A DNA stretch of 64,000 bases from Dimorphilus gyrociliatus (lineage: Eukaryota; Annelida; Polychaeta; Dinophilidae): the NCBI GenBank assembly GCA_904063045.1, contig CAJFCJ010000001.1:1929501-1993500 (forward strand), in the 5' to 3' direction. Shown one piece after another: positions 46,501-61,100 of the stretch. A program made the position numbers and the translations under genes. The notes beneath the pieces are model-generated. The model saw only the letters and a list, made by a program, of their open reading frames with translations. It was not told the origin of the DNA and did not search any database. Every line of letters begins with the position of its first letter. The first letter of the stretch is position 1.

Positions 46501-48594
46501 AAACGTTTTCATTTGTTTGCGTTCCCGGCCGAAAGCCGTTGTGTTTTCATTTTTTTCGTATCGCATGTGTGAAAATGTTTGTTGTGGTTGATAAAAAAGG
46601 TTTTTTTTCTTTGCTCTTGGGAAGCACAGCTGGCTGTGTGTTGGTAAAACTGAAGGACTCAGTGATATCAAGCTCGTTTGGGCGGTTGTCTTTCACGTAA
46701 TTAATTGGTAACAATGTACCCTGCGTATAGATTTGTAAAATGTCTCTGAAACTGCAAAAAAAAAAAATTGATAAAAAGGAATTTGATGAACACGCCTAAT
46801 TCGGTCGATTTGTATTTTTTTTTTCCGTTTACGCCTAACTTATGAAAGGTGTCTGTTTTATATGGGAAAGGAATAACGTGTATTATGTATTACTCCAATT
46901 ATGTTCTTTGTTCATTTTTGAAGAGTTTTATTTTTGTGAAATCTAGTTTATATTCATGTAGATGATATTACATATAAACGAATGTTATGCCCGCTAGGTA
47001 AATGATAAAACTGCGCGTTTTTTAAGCAAGAATTATAAAAAATTGAAATACAGTTGTACATAAGTGTACATTCCTGATGTATACAATCTTGTTAGGCTGA
47101 AGGACTTGCTTGTTTTCGTTTTGCTAGATTCACATTCCTATTCATATGTTTTAAAGGAGTTGTTTATTATTAGGAAAAATTGAAAAAGTTTGTCTGTTGT
47201 CGCTGATATACCGATTCTTTATTGGAATTTACAATTACCATTATTATCCTAGTCCATATTGAATTGAATATTACCGACAACTTTCCAAGCTGTTTTGTGA
47301 ATACGATTTATTTTGTTTATTGTCCGCGTCTTTTATATAATCATATTTATGAAAATTGTTCCGTTACCGATATATACGTTAGCCCCTATACAAAGCGTTA
47401 CCGAGAAAAATGCAGAAATGTGAAAACTGTGATGGTCAAATGATATGTTAATGAAGGTATTTAGAGCATGTATAGCCAGCTGTATTTAAGTTTTAAGAAA
47501 ACAAGAAAAACGAAAATTTGTTCGTCTGCTGTGACTCTTGTCGTTCCGCATTAATTGAAAGAAGAATAATACATTGTTGATAAGTCTAAAAATTTGTTGA
47601 ATTTTATTTATTTATTTAATATCGGTGGTAAATCGTTGATTTACAATATAAATGAAAACAAGTATTAGAGGATAACTATTTGGTGGATCTATGATTTATA
47701 GTTTTAAATATAGTAGAGGAACTTTTAAGAAGAGTACGATTATCCAAAGGTAAATTATACACTTTGTGGTGACTTTCTTTCCTCTTTTTTTTATTATGAT
47801 AGTTTTCTTTATTTATTTACAACCTATTTTTATTACATATATATATATACTATATATATATATTACTTTTTTGCACGCTTTCTTAATACTTCATTTATTT
47901 TCAATTGTGCACATTCTACCTCGGGAGATAATTATTCGTAATGTATCAAATATATGTAATCTATTTACGTCTGATAAGCTTGCTTGTCTCTTGATGACTA
48001 TTACGTTTACTGTTTATTCAAATATTTATTAACTGATTGTCTATTCTGTTATAGCATGATGCATTATGTTTTTTTTATTTAGAAAAACTATGCATTTATC
48101 TATTTGGAATTATTGTTGGTGTCTATAGTCCTTTTTCTATCTGTTTTTATTTACATATACATATATATATATATATATATATCTACTTCTATATATATAC
48201 ATATACATACATATATTTGCAGTATATATTCAATTATAAATTTTTGCATGCTTCTTTTTAAAAAGTAAATTTTGCTTCTTTTTTTTTTGGCTTCTTTTTT
48301 GCTTTAAAATAATTTTTTATTGCGCATAATCGGGTTATTTGATCCCATTTAAGTTTTGATTTTATCAACTTTTCAAGTCATAAAACTTTTTTCAGTATGT
48401 GCCACTAGGTGGAACTACCCCTGCTCTAGCGTTTCCAGCACCAACCGTATGGTCTGGATTTACTGCTTTAGAGGTATGGACGGCAAAAATATTGCTTTGC
48501 TTAATCAATTAATTGTACTTGATTATTTTTTTGTTACATTTAACAGGAAAATGCAATAAGCGCTGCCGCATCGGCAGCTGGAGCTGAAACCTAA
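43411..48594 (+). CDS. RBMS: RNA-binding protein RBMS / alan shepard
   Basis: Two-RRM protein that binds A/U-rich single strands. Core exons: 44615-45309, 45715-45844 and 46196-46327 (TGA). RRM1 has LYIRGL and [11 protein letters not shown]2 has LYIANL and RGVGFARM; the linker VQAQMAK...[10 protein letters not shown] and FADSGHKKR match vertebrate RBMS1-3 and fly shep. The C-terminal QMNQLSL motif matches QMNHLSL. Two upstream first exons (43411-43521, 43741-43824) splice in phase to 44615; alternatively translation starts at ATG 44636 (311 residues). A longer C-terminus arises if a GTATCA donor at 46,304 joins 48396-48473 and 48547-48594 (TAA). Sequence alone cannot rank these isoforms. Confidence 0.92.
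43741..43824 (+). other. RBMS: RBMS alternative first exon B
   Basis: 28 codons from ATG ([18 protein letters not shown]...) to AAG/GTGAGA, phase 0. Also joins 44615 in frame. It is polar and Tyr/Gln-rich, unlike exon A. Confidence 0.6.
46328..48395 (+). other. Long RBMS 3' UTR/intron
   Basis: 2.07 kb between the short-form stop and the distal terminal exons: 3' untranslated region of one isoform and intron of the other. AT-rich, with TA runs at 47,836-47,863 and 48,154-48,182. No separate gene seen. Confidence 0.5.
48396..48594 (+). other. RBMS: RBMS distal terminal exons
   Basis: Exons 48396-48473 and 48547-48594 (phase 0) code [16 protein letters not shown]...[13 protein letters not shown]...GAET, then stop. 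The YVP start resembles YIPQYTP in vertebrate RBMS C-termini, so they belong to this gene rather than a new one. Confidence 0.6.
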
Positions 48595-49122
48595 AACTGC
48601 AAATAAAAATATAACGTTAATGATGATGCTATAATCTAGAGAGTAGTCCTATGTATGGCTGCTAATCTAGAAAATGTACATCCGAGCTTCATCTTTTAAA
48701 AGTTCATGAACATCTACGTGGTCAAAAATTTCCGCTTTATAATCTCCTTTTCATTTTAAGTATTGTCAGAATTTTTATATTTTCAGCAATTAATTCTAAT
48801 TTTGTGGGAATTTGCCGACATGTTTTTTACTTGTTCAATGATCTGGTTCGCTTTTTTTGTCTTAGTGTATAATTTTTTTTTATTTTAAGAAATCATCATC
48901 CTTGTTTTTCGGTTGATCAATACAATTTCGTGTATTTGTGAGTTGATTATTAATTGGTCTATTTTACAGTTAATTAGCTATATTTACTACGGATATATAA
49001 TGCTGTTAAACAGTATTTAAAAAGTATACATATATCTCTATTCGAATCTTTTTTCCCCTTGATTTTAAGTATTAGAAGGCATTCACGACTAGATAACATC
49101 AGTCAAAAATTAATAATAACAC
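48595..49122. other. Gap between convergent genes
   Basis: 528 bp of AT-rich DNA between the RBMS distal stop and the polycystin stop. Presumed 3' untranslated regions; nothing else seen. Confidence 0.5.
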
Positions 49123-52100
49123 TCAAAACTCATCGTCAATTTCTATTTCAATTTCGTCCTCTTCATCACTGATCTCATGTACGAGTATGTCATTCTTAGG
49201 TTCTTTATTTGGGAAATTAGATGTTTCTAACGTCTGTAAATAAGCCTTTACTTCGGCCCCGCCGCTCGATAGAGCAGAAGACTCACTTCGAGAACTTTCA
49301 GCCTTTCCACATTTGTCGTCATGATGGGAGCGCATATCTTCGAGAGTCTGTCTTCTTAAATCTTCTATTCCTTCCAGTTGTTTGCTGTCTAGTGCGTCTA
49401 ATATATCGGTTTGTAATTTTGATGCAATAGTCGAGCGAGTCCTGGGAATGGGGCAGGAGTTTTCAGTGTCGGTATCGGATTTCTGTTTTATTAAATAAAT
49501 TTAGTAATTAAATATGAAACAAAGTCTGCGAATTTGGCTTACCAATAGATCATCTTGAATGCTATTCTCAGATGAATCTGTAAAGAACATATGAGGTTTT
49601 TCCGGTAATCCAGAAGCGCCAACAAGAGCGTTTACCCGAAATTCCATTTCTTCTACTTGATATTTTAGCTCAATGAAATTGTATTCCTAAAGTATATGAA
49701 ATTATATATGTCTAATCTCCTTTATCTACTAATAGTTGTTCTACACTCACCACCTTCCATCCTTTTTCCGATTCGAATTTCGAACCGTCACTCTTTCTTG
49801 CGAGCAAGTCTTGAGTTTGTTCAGCGAACTTTTTCCAGAGAAATCTGAGATCAATTTTTGGTGGGCGAGGTATATATTTGTATCTTTTCATATGGTAAGT
49901 GATAACTGAAACGCTCTGTTTAATAAACACAACAAAATTACAGTAAAAGGATTTTACTGAACGTCTAAATATTTACAAAGGCGGTGAAAAGACCACCAAC
50001 GAAGATGAGGAATGACAAGATCATTGTTTGAACACCATAGTCTTCTAGTTGGATATTTTCTATTGGATATTTCCCAGATAATAATTTCGTCCAAGCCAAT
50101 AATGTTCCTTCTATAGTTGCAAAATCGGCTATTACTGCTCCGTAAGCGGCCATAGATAGGCTTACGTACGCAGTTAGCATAAGAATGAGAGAAATCTGTA
50201 TAAATAGACAGAAGAAGAACAAAAATACGTAAAAAGGCTCATAAAAAACGAACGAAATAGAATACTTACGGCCAGCACTACAAAATCAGTAAACGCATGA
50301 TAATAGACTCTGGCAAATTTTTCAAATAGCGCAAAAAATTGTAGAATTTCCATTAATCTAATTATTGCAAGGAATGATAAAATGCCCAATTGAACATTGA
50401 TACCCAGATCCCAGTATGCTACTCGTCCAACATCAACAAATTCTTCGTTAGAGTAACTACGGAATCTCTCAATCGTTTCTCTAACGAGAACAAATCGCAG
50501 AACTATAGTAATGATGAAGGATATACCGCAAACGCAAAAAACCAACTGAAAAAGAAACAAATTAACATTTTTCATTCCATAGTAATAATTCTAACTAAAC
50601 TAACGTTTAGGCAATTTGATAGGTTTTTTATGTAATTCTTCCCAGACGTAGAAAGTAGAACAATTTCGTCCTTGATTTTATAAACGATGACGAGAATGAG
50701 TATGAGCTGTTATATTCATTTAAAGGTTTAATTAATTAATACTGTATGTACTGAATATATATATATATATATATTACTAATACGTATGTATACAAAAGTA
50801 TTTATACTAATAATTAACGTCTTCCTTACTTCGCATGCGAGTACAAAATTATCCCAGTAAGAGATATACTTGTATAAGTAAGTAGTGGAAATTTGAACAA
50901 AACAAGATGCTTTCCCTGTTGGAGGCCGTTCTGTTATCAATTTTACGGTGCTGAACAGCGAAGTAGGGGCGTGTATAAGCGTAAATTGCAGTGCTACGGC
51001 TGAAGTACGATCGTCAATCCACTTTTCTTTTTGTAATCGATCTAACTTTTCTATAGATTCGGTTCTATAAAAATTTTTGTTTAAAAAAAAAAAGCAAAAG
51101 TAGAAAGGAAAAGAATTAATGATTATGGTGAAGAGAGTATATCTTACAAATTCTTTCCTAATCTTTGACCGTAATCGCTCTTTCCATAGTATCTATTGCG
51201 AAACCAAATGGGATAATCATCGTTGAATTTTCTATCGTTGAGTGGTGTTGAAAGATTTTTCCGGACTTTAGCGTTGCACAAATTACGGTAATCGAATGGT
51301 AGATTACAACCCTCGTCTATCGGTCGATTGTGCCATTGCGTTAAGACAGGGCGACCTATTAGATGCCAAACTGCCTGGGTGTCGAAGGCATTTTGCATGC
51401 TATTACGTGCGTGATGCCACCAAGTAGTTGAGATTTCTGAATTATATAGTGAAGACCTAGGATTACAAGAACATAAACGGTTTATCGTGCAACGATTTAC
51501 TATTTAATACAGACGGATCGAATTGCGACGATAAAGTCCTATTCAAATTATATATGGCCGTCTTATCTTTCCCAAATGCAATAAGGCAAGTCAAAATAAG
51601 AATTAGTGATACGTTCGCGCATTTTCTGTAAAGCGATAAGATAAAAAGGCGTAACTGCAATGTTTAATCGAGCCTGTTTTATACTTGACGAATCGTATAG
51701 TTGCGCTTTCCTTTACCAACTTCTTTCGCGATTTTGCTAACTTATCCTCCTTAGGTGGCCGGATGTAACGCAATTGCCTAGATTTCTTACGGTCGTCATA
51801 GGCCTGATCTAAATCGAATGTTACTTTCTTTGGGCTCTTTGATCGTCGGACAATCTTTGAGAATAAGTCTTTATCGTCAATCGATTCGTAGGCTTTTAGA
51901 CTATTGCCATATTTGTAAGCTATCCGTAAGGCTAGTAGCAAAATCTGCAAGAAGAAAAGAAAAACTGCTTTTGCATCAAGAAAAACAATTATCTACCGCA
52001 AAAAGAAACTTTACGACTTTGCTCGACATTCTTACGCGGCAATAAATCAGATTTTTTCGTTGTTTACACTTACTAGGAGCGGATGTAGGACAAAGACGCA

Positions 52101-55100
52101 CGATATTAGGCTGAAGACGACCGACTGTAGCCATTGAATCGCTTTGCTTTTACCAAATCTGTAAAATGCATTCGGCATAATAAGTGCGTTGCTCTTAGCT
52201 TCGAAACCGATAAGGATCCGGCTGTAGCGTCTCACTTATCAGGGTTCCATTTATGCGCTTATAAACGTTATCCAGATATGCGTTGGCAAATGTTATTAAT
52301 ATTAATATTAGTAATATAAAAACTGCTCATTAATAATTTTCTGGCCAATTTCCCATACTTACTGCATTGTAAAGAGCACAACAGTTGCGCAAGAAAGACC
52401 AATAACGGTTAGGCATAAAAACCAGGCTATGTAAAGTGTACAACGCGGTAGCCAACAGCGTACAAAACGGGTTTCTACGTGTAGCGTATCTGTTGGAGGA
52501 ATTAATTATTTGTTATCAGTGCTAGTTGATTGATTTCCTCCGTACCGGTAGGTGCGACTATGGGCTCGTCCTCGCTATCGCCGTTCATTTTTAACCATTG
52601 TTTTTCAGCCCATTGCTGTTGAATCATGTTTCAAAAAAAAAGCAATGAGTTTGATTAATTAATGTTAAGGTAAAAAAAAAAAAGCCTATACACGTGAGAA
52701 ACATATGGTACCCGATGGCCAAGCCAAACGCCTAAGTATATACGCATTAGGTGAAGCGCAAACAAGACCGGCTTTTTACGATGGCCGTAAAGCGTTTTAT
52801 CGCGTTCCGTACCTGCAATTTCTGCCAGCTAATCAAAGTCTCGTCAAATATAGACGGCAAGCTGTTAGCAGCTGCTATCGTCTCTTCATCATCATTTTTT
52901 ACGCCGTCTTCGCCATTGCCACTTTCTTGGTACTCTTTCTTTATTTCCATTTTGACAACCGTCCGCCTGAACAGTAGTATAAGTAACAAATTGACAGGTG
53001 CCGCAACAAAAGGCGTTAAAACACCAACGATAAGAGATCGGTACGATAGATCGATAAGACCCGTATGGGCTCTAAGTTCTGGTGGAATAGGTTTATAGAA
53101 GGCAGCCGACAATGCCATATAAGTAGAGAATAAAGCTAGGCAAACCGACAAGCGCTGTGCTCTTGTAAAACGTTGTGTTGGAGATTTAGCACAAAGAGAC
53201 AACCATAAATGATAATCGGTAGAGTAACCTTCGATTTTCCATTTGATAACTCTCCAAAATCCCGGTGCTTTTTCCATAGCATTTAAATGAACTTCAACAT
53301 GGCCATCCTGTTTATGGGCAGCTAGCCAACGTTCACATGGAAAGCAGTAAGTTCTCTCCTCAGTTGCATCAAAAACTACGACTCTTGACAAAAACCAAGA
53401 CGGGTTTCTACCGTCATTATCATGCCATATATGAACTTTATATAACGTTCCGATATGTTGAGTCGATGTTAAAACGAAGAAATTACGAGAATTTCTCTTA
53501 AAAATGGATTCCTCATTTTCATCTTGACCAGTGGCCAGGCGTCGCGTTTCTGTGCAACCTCTATCGCCATGAAGACAAACACTAACTGTAGCGCTTGTTC
53601 CCGCCGAAGGCCTAGCACCTGTTTCCACGCAAAGAATGTACATTGACTCATCTCCACTTCCGTTATCTGCTAGCTCGATGGCCTCATCCTGGGCTTTTTG
53701 CGAACTACGCCTGTCCAATGAAATGCATATGAAGAGACAAATGGAATACAAGGTCAAAACGGATAAGAGAAAGCCAAGAGGCAATGGATTGGTTTTCAAA
53801 TCGAATAAATCTTCCAAGTCAAACTGTTTAACTGTATTCGGAGCAAAATTTAACGGAGTTGCGAATGAAGTGAGATGATTGCAGCCACACAACGTTTTTT
53901 CAGGTGTCGATGACGATAGCACCCGGCAGCCTTGAGACGACCATGTAAACTCAGGCGTTCGCCACACACACGACGCCCACCAAGTTCTCAAATGATACGT
54001 CCTCGTATTTACTTGATCGACATGGGGAGTCTTTGAATTGAGAGACGCTTCGACGACGGCGATAAAATATGCAGATTCTGTTTAAGAAGAGTTAAAAGAG
54101 CTGTGCACTAGTGTTAAACTAACCATTCGTAGCTGGTAGCATCCAATCCAAAGTCGAATCTTTCTTCGAAAACGTCTTCTGACTGTCACTATCCCACGTT
54201 CGGACGGAGGGGGAACTCCCTGCTCTGATAAAGAAGGAAGAAATGACGTTCATCCGGTACACCTGAATCCTTGCTCACCACTTGCGTGGCTTGAGCGTGG
54301 TTTGAGGTGTTTCTGCTGAACGCGGTGATAGATAAAAGACAGATGAGAAGAGAAGAAGTGGGCAGAGCGAAGTAGATAGCTTAATGTTAGCTCAAGCGTC
54401 CCAAAGTTGAAAATTAACGTTGCAACAGCGTCGAAAGCAAACCACCTGAAACTTTGCTCACCTTCCTTCTCAAAGGTTTGGCAAAGCGTCAAGCAGTATG
54501 CGTACGCGCCTATTTTGTCAGGCTAGCTGCTTGTGTAACTACTGGGTTAGCAAAACACACACTTTCCACCTCTTTCACTTACCTAGCCACTAATTTAATG
54601 TCGAAACCGATTTCTCCATCTTTCAATCCCTCCAACTCCAAACGAACGCGCAAAACTCTATGCTCAAATGCAGGCACTCGATGAATATTTAATTTACGGC
54701 GGTCTAAAGTGAACGGTCCAGAGCGAGCAGGCAGTTTCTGATCTTTAGATGTCGTTGGTAATTCTACAACTATCTCCTTTTTCAAGTTTTTTACTGTCAC
54801 TTCTCTGGGAGTGGCACTTTCTGAGTTTTCATCGCATTGAAAGAGTGTTAAAGATGAAACAGAACCATCTAGCTGTTTGGGAAGAAAATCAATAGAGCAG
54901 TCTTAAATAAACAAACTTACTAGTCTCGAGTAGGGATTTGACTCGTAATAAACGAGATGCGCCTGCAAACATGAGGACCGCCCAAAAGAGAAGGTCGACG
55001 TTGGTGGCAAAAAAAAGGCGGAATGATCAGTCGCTCGCACTACGTTTGGCAATACTGCGTAGCGGCCTGCTAGTGTCGACAACGACGCCGTCTGTCGTCC

Positions 55101-58100
55101 GACTGCCGCTTCCCCTGGAGTGCGCAGCATCACGTCGGCGTTAAGCAAAGCGCCTTCCAACAATTTTGTAGCCTCTTCAATCACAACTGTTTTATTCGTT
55201 GATGACAATACATTTGAGGCAGCTACCAGTGATTCCGCAATGATACCATCCTCTAACTTATTACTTCCGGCAGCCAAACGGTACAGCTCAGTTGTTGTCC
55301 TCTCTAAAACTCGCAGCGTAAGGGCGGCGCTCTCTTCTCTAAGACCATTCGTTGTCGTTTCCGCTAGAGCGGTTGCGGTCTGCTTTAATTCGAACTGCGT
55401 ACGGCAAGGTAATTTGTCGAGGGTGCTGACGAGCTGGTGACGCGTGTCGGTGGCGTCAGTTTGTCGGCGGTTCAATGCTGTGGCTACTAACTGCGCGTAA
55501 GAACGCACAGCCAATCTATCCCCTTTAGATACTAATGAAACCAAATGATTATCGGTCGCAATAGCTTCTATTTTTTTTTCACTTTTCGAAACATTAATAG
55601 AAATTTGACAAATGTACGTTTTAGCACCGTTGTCGTCCATAATTGAGGGATGCAATCTGTTTAATCCTGTGAAGAAAAGAAAATCTGTAATAAGTTCAAC
55701 TATAAAAATGTGTTCACTCTTCTTTCAAAGAGTAACGCCAAGTAAAATGTCGATGCACGCAACCGACAGCCAACAATCAATCACAATACATTATCAACAC
55801 CCAAACACGCACAAGGGAAATCAATAATTATAGAAACTTTACCGGCCGGCAGTTGAAAAGCGATACTCTGATCCAATCCTTGATAAACTGGAACAGTGAC
55901 TTCATTATTTTCGGACGAAGTGTAGCTTAAACCATAGTGAAGTGGATAGTCCTAAAAAGTTTAATCGGAAGCTTTTAAATTGGAACGATCGACTAAAGAC
56001 TTTTAATTACCTCATCCTTCCAACCAGTGCAATGTAAGATAAACCAAGTTTCCATTTCCACCCCAGAATCCTTATCCAATTTACAAATTCCAAGCATTGG
56101 ACTATCGTTGACCTTTAAATAAAATAGTGCTGATCCTTTTCTTCCAGTAGACCTTTCCGAAATAGAAACTTCCACGAGATATTCGTCATCTGGTTTTAAA
56201 AAGTTCTCCTTTATTACTAACAATTTTCCCCGTAAGCCAGTAGTTGTGTGATCGTTTCTTATATTTATTTGCAACTTTCTCTTCCGTAGAACGTGCTCTT
56301 TAATAATGACAGGTTTGTGATCGTCCACTGCACCATCTCCGGGAGGCGAACCTTCTTCCGGTAACGGTTCCGGTTCTGGTCGTTGCCCATCAGTCGGTAA
56401 TTCTTCAGGTCTTCTCCTTCCGCTAGGTCTCTCCTTGATATTAGGAATTTTAAATTCTGACCAGGAGGAAATGGTAGTTTGTTCATTGGCTTTATTATAA
56501 TCCACAGTTGTGGCTGTCGTGAAATCTAAAATATTGGAGAGACAATGTAACATTTGTACTAATTTTAACCTAATATACCTTCTCGGCCAGGGGCTTTAGT
56601 CGTATTACTTCCGTTGCTTGATTCCGTCGTCTGATTGCCGTGTTCGTAGTTAAAATATGACGAGCCATCTGCTAGGATACATCTAGATTGATCGTCAACT
56701 AAAATAGGCTTTTTTCCTGACGGAACTTCAAATAGATTCCATTCGTAGACAACATTGTCAATATTTTCGTGGTTGGCCACCAAAACCAGACGATCGTTGG
56801 CGTTGATTTGCGGCGACAGACAACTCTGGCACTTAATGTAAACATCAATATTTCCACTCGACACAAATCGAATGACTTGCGAATTCCAGGTCGAACGTCG
56901 ACCATATTTAGAGATTGTTACATTTAATACAAACTCAGAGGTATTCGAATGGAAGAGAGAGCCATTCAAGTTTAAAACTTCATTACCAAAAGAATTTATA
57001 TCCACTTTACTATCAATGAAGCAGCCAGCAGCTAAATCGTTTAATGAATAGCAACTCCATTTGAAAGTTAATGAGCCATTCAATTCATCAGGATCGTAAG
57101 AATCAGAGGAGTCAATAATAATTGTTTCATTTCTATTAAAATCACGTCTTGTACCTCCTTTAATATTTGAAATTAATTTACTCGGTACTATTTGACGAAA
57201 TGTTCTAGCCCGACTGACAATAATTGTGTCATTCAGTGAAACGTGTAAATCAAAAGTGTAATTGCCGTAATTTAAACAACCGGGTGGCAATATTAAATCT
57301 TTTTCTTTCAAAAGATTGTTCGATATACATCCAATGTCGACGGCTGTGCCACTCGTCGCGTTGCAAACACTCCACGAGAATTTAGCCACTTCAGATATTG
57401 AACAGTTTATGCTTACTCGAGTTTCGATAATCAATTCTTTAGAGCGCGCAACCTAAATCCGAAAACGAAATGCCTGTCACTAACATTCCCTCTCGTTTTT
57501 ATAAACAAAAAACAGCTAACATATGTTATAACTAATTATCATTTAGTTTACCTTAGAATTCGTTAAACCTAAAACCTTTACTTCGGGCAAAAGGCAATGT
57601 TCCCGTGTAACGAAAACGTCAACTGATGTTGTTACTTCGCCGAGAGGATTTCTCGCAATCACAGATACAACGTACTTCTTTTCTCTGCATACAAAACAAG
57701 CGCAGCTTAATAGACAGAAAGGGAAAAAAAGAGAATTACTCACTCATTGAATATTCTCCACACTTCTCGCGAAGTAGTTGTTAAATTATCCGAACTGTCG
57801 CCAAAATTCCAAACATATTGCACATCGGAACCCTAACATATAAAATATATGCAACTAGGCCAAACAATTTAACAATCTTTATAATACTTACAAAATAATG
57901 CCAAGCAACAAAAGAAATTTTCTCGCCGACTATTTTAGCAGTATTTTGCAGTCTTATGGTTAAGTCAGTTGATATTCTAGCCATAACACGTACTCGGAAG
58001 GGATCTGAGGTCACGCTTCCAAAATCATTCGTTGCTTTTGCGACAACCAGATGCCTAAGTGTACGAAAATAATGTTAAAAAGAGAAATTGATGGAAAACA

Positions 58101-61100
58101 AAGGCTTACTCATTGGGTGTGTTATAAATAAACGTAAAAAGTGGTATTGCCGTCAGCTGCTCAGTAGCTCCTCCATTTACATTCCAGCTGTAGTACTTCA
58201 CCAAAGTCTTATCTGAAGGTGGTCTAGTTTCAACTTCAAATCGAACCAATTCACCAATCGGTACAACGTTAGGTCCAGTTAGTTGTATTCCTATAAGCCT
58301 CTTTTGTACTCTAATGACTACAGTTTCTGTAATAATACCAACAAGATTTTGAGCGGTAACAGTAACTTGATAAATGCCCGTTGTTTCGTATACATGACTC
58401 GATACACTTCCTAAGAAAAATTTAATTAATTAATCGAATTGCATATTATATACGAAATATAATTTTCCTATTATTTACCCTCATCAACTTTCCCATCTTG
58501 CCAATCTATTGTATAGGAGACGTTCGATCCCCTTGCAACGGATGCCCTTATCCAGGTAGCATTACCTAAGAGCACAGTTTTACTGTTTACATCGACCGTT
58601 AGTTGTTCCGGCTCTCTCTGCACTTTAATAGTACCTTTCAGCATCGCGCTTCCAAGTTGATTGCTAGCGTTTATCGATACGGAATAAACGCCGGCTGTGT
58701 GTATATTGCCGTTAATGTCGTCACTCAACTGTATATAAAAATTATTTTAATTTACCTTTATAATAGAAATGGCGAATTTGTGCTGTAAGGAAGTAGTCAT
58801 TATCAATAACTGGAAGAGTTACTGATTGATTATCTCCAAAATTCACTAGAATCCTAACATCCGTACCCGATTGCATAATTACTTGAAATTGGACTGGATC
58901 AGATACACCTGACACAGAAGGATCAATAGAATCTCGAAATGGTATTCCAATTACAGTGTCATTTCCTTCCAGAAAATGAATGCTGACATATGCTTCAACA
59001 TTCTTTATAGGATCCATCATAACTACCTTATATGGTAAACTGCGACAAACTCCCTTCAGTTGCAACCGACTGGTTACACAGACTTTTATTTCGTAAGCTC
59101 CTGTAAGTTGATATACTTTTCGGACAGTACTCGATGTGGCATTGCCAAATATATCGTCTGCCCCTGTTAAATCATTCATATCCCATTCGAAAGCCAAATC
59201 CTTCCCCGAGCCCACAGTAGCTGTAACTTGTATTCCTAATTCACGATCGATGTACAAGTCAGATGGAACGGCTTGTAAGCTAATATTGCCAATAGCTTCC
59301 TCTACAGTTGCTGTTGTGCTAATCCAAGTTCTGTCAACAAGATTCGATACAAATGCACGTACCCCGAAAGTTCCAACATTTTTATACTGGTGTCTGACAA
59401 AATAGGTAAAAGATGAGTCTTCGCCTAATCCCAAACCCCTTGTGGAGTTGAGTGAAAACGAGTCCTTTTTCAATTTTGTGTCGTCACCAAAATTCATATT
59501 TAATGTGAAATTGTTTGTCCCTTTTATAATTAGTGTAAATAGAGACATCTGACCAAGAACGACAGGTTCCACACGCAAGCGTACGCTATTAATAGGATAT
59601 TGAACCTGCACAATTCGCTCTAGCACCCGCTGGCTTACATCATTTTTAACAATTACTGTAATAGCATGAGGACCCTTCGTTTGAAAAACTGCCGTCATTT
59701 TGTTTCTAGAGGTCCATGGGAAACTGACAGTGCCTATAGTCCACTTATATAGTAAATCAGTAGCAAATTCGGCCAGAACCACATAAGTAAAATTGACGGT
59801 TTCCGACGAATTAATTGACAAGGCTGACGGACCTTTTAAATCCGCTTTACCTATTGGTTCTTGAATATGTACTAAACTCTGGACCATTTTTATCTTTGAT
59901 CCTTTAAATTCTGCTGTCACTTGATAAATTCCTGGTTTTTTATAACTATGTTGAAATTGAATATCTGTACTAAACATAAGTTCCTGTTTTTCTCCGTCCC
60001 CATATGAAACAAGTATATTAGATTTTGGGATTATCAAAAGCCTAAAACTAACAGGTTTTCCAACCACTTCGAACGCCTTGTGTGCCAAACAAGGAGTGTC
60101 TAACACAGGATGAATAGGACAACCGGTCGAAGATACAACTTTACTCACTTTGTTAGATGCCTGAAGCGAAACATTTGCGGTTGACCGATCAGGTAAAATA
60201 ACCGGCTGAAAGAGAGGTGACTTTGACGTTGTAGTTTTGTTATTATAAGTCCACTCATACTTCGCATCATTGCGCCAAAGAAGATTTGCTTTGGACGCCC
60301 TAGGGCAATCTTCGTTTAATTGACCATTAAATATAGCCGCGAATATGTTGAAATAGCCGCTTGTTAAAGCATTTACAACAGCTACTTGAATGTCATCTGG
60401 TATAGTATCTTCAACTTCAACATATAATACTTGAGTTTTTGTTGATACATGATTAAAAACAGTAACTTCTACACTATGAGTTCCCGATTTAAGAAAAATA
60501 TGCGAAATTTTGGCCGTTCCATTTGTGATTTTTCGAGATTCGTGGAAAATCCATCCATTGGTCGCAGCTTTAACCATAGGAGAAGTTCCTTCTAAAATTT
60601 TCACGAGCAGACTAAACCCGTTGAATCCGGATGCCACTACAAAGTGAGAAGGATGAACGGTTAGTCCAGCAACTGAGTCCTGAATTTCTACGATCGACGA
60701 TACAGTTGCTCTAGAGACTTTATTTGAGATTTTCACTGAAATTTTGTAGTGACTGGCCTCAGAGTAGGATAAACGGCGCCTAGAGATTTTTCCAAAAACA
60801 CTGCTATCGATCAGCGTCTTACCATTTCCAAAATCCCATTCGAACGTCAAATCTGTGCCAGTCGTCACGCTCGCGGTAACAGTTATGTAGGAGTCCACTA
60901 AAGCATATCGTGTGGGAGAAAGTAGCAACTTTGGATTGGCAACCGGTTCTTCAATTTTCACGCTAATCTCAGCCAATTGTCGACTCACTCCGTTAGATGC
61001 AATACATTTGATGAGGACCACTCGAGCCCAGTTTGGTGTCCAAGACAATTTAGGGTTAGAATTACTTGTGAAAGAGTAGATTATTTCATTATCCAAAGTT

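Noticed and set aside
47222-48032. Plus-strand frames in the long RBMS 3' region
   Set aside because: AT-rich chance frames with low-complexity hydrophobic runs; no start context or homolog.
34382-48182. TA runs considered as CRISPR-like or satellite arrays
   Set aside because: Simple dinucleotide microsatellites without spacers or longer unit structure.
52747-53098. Plus-strand frames opposite the polycystin PLAT and helix exon
   Set aside because: Antisense shadows of a well supported coding exon.
58729-58822. Extension of the large polycystin frame to 58742 with a 27-bp intron
   Set aside because: A 27-bp intron is too short and breaks frame; a donor at 58822 (TCA/GTAACT) gives a 94-bp intron, keeps phase 0 and restores the PKD spacing.
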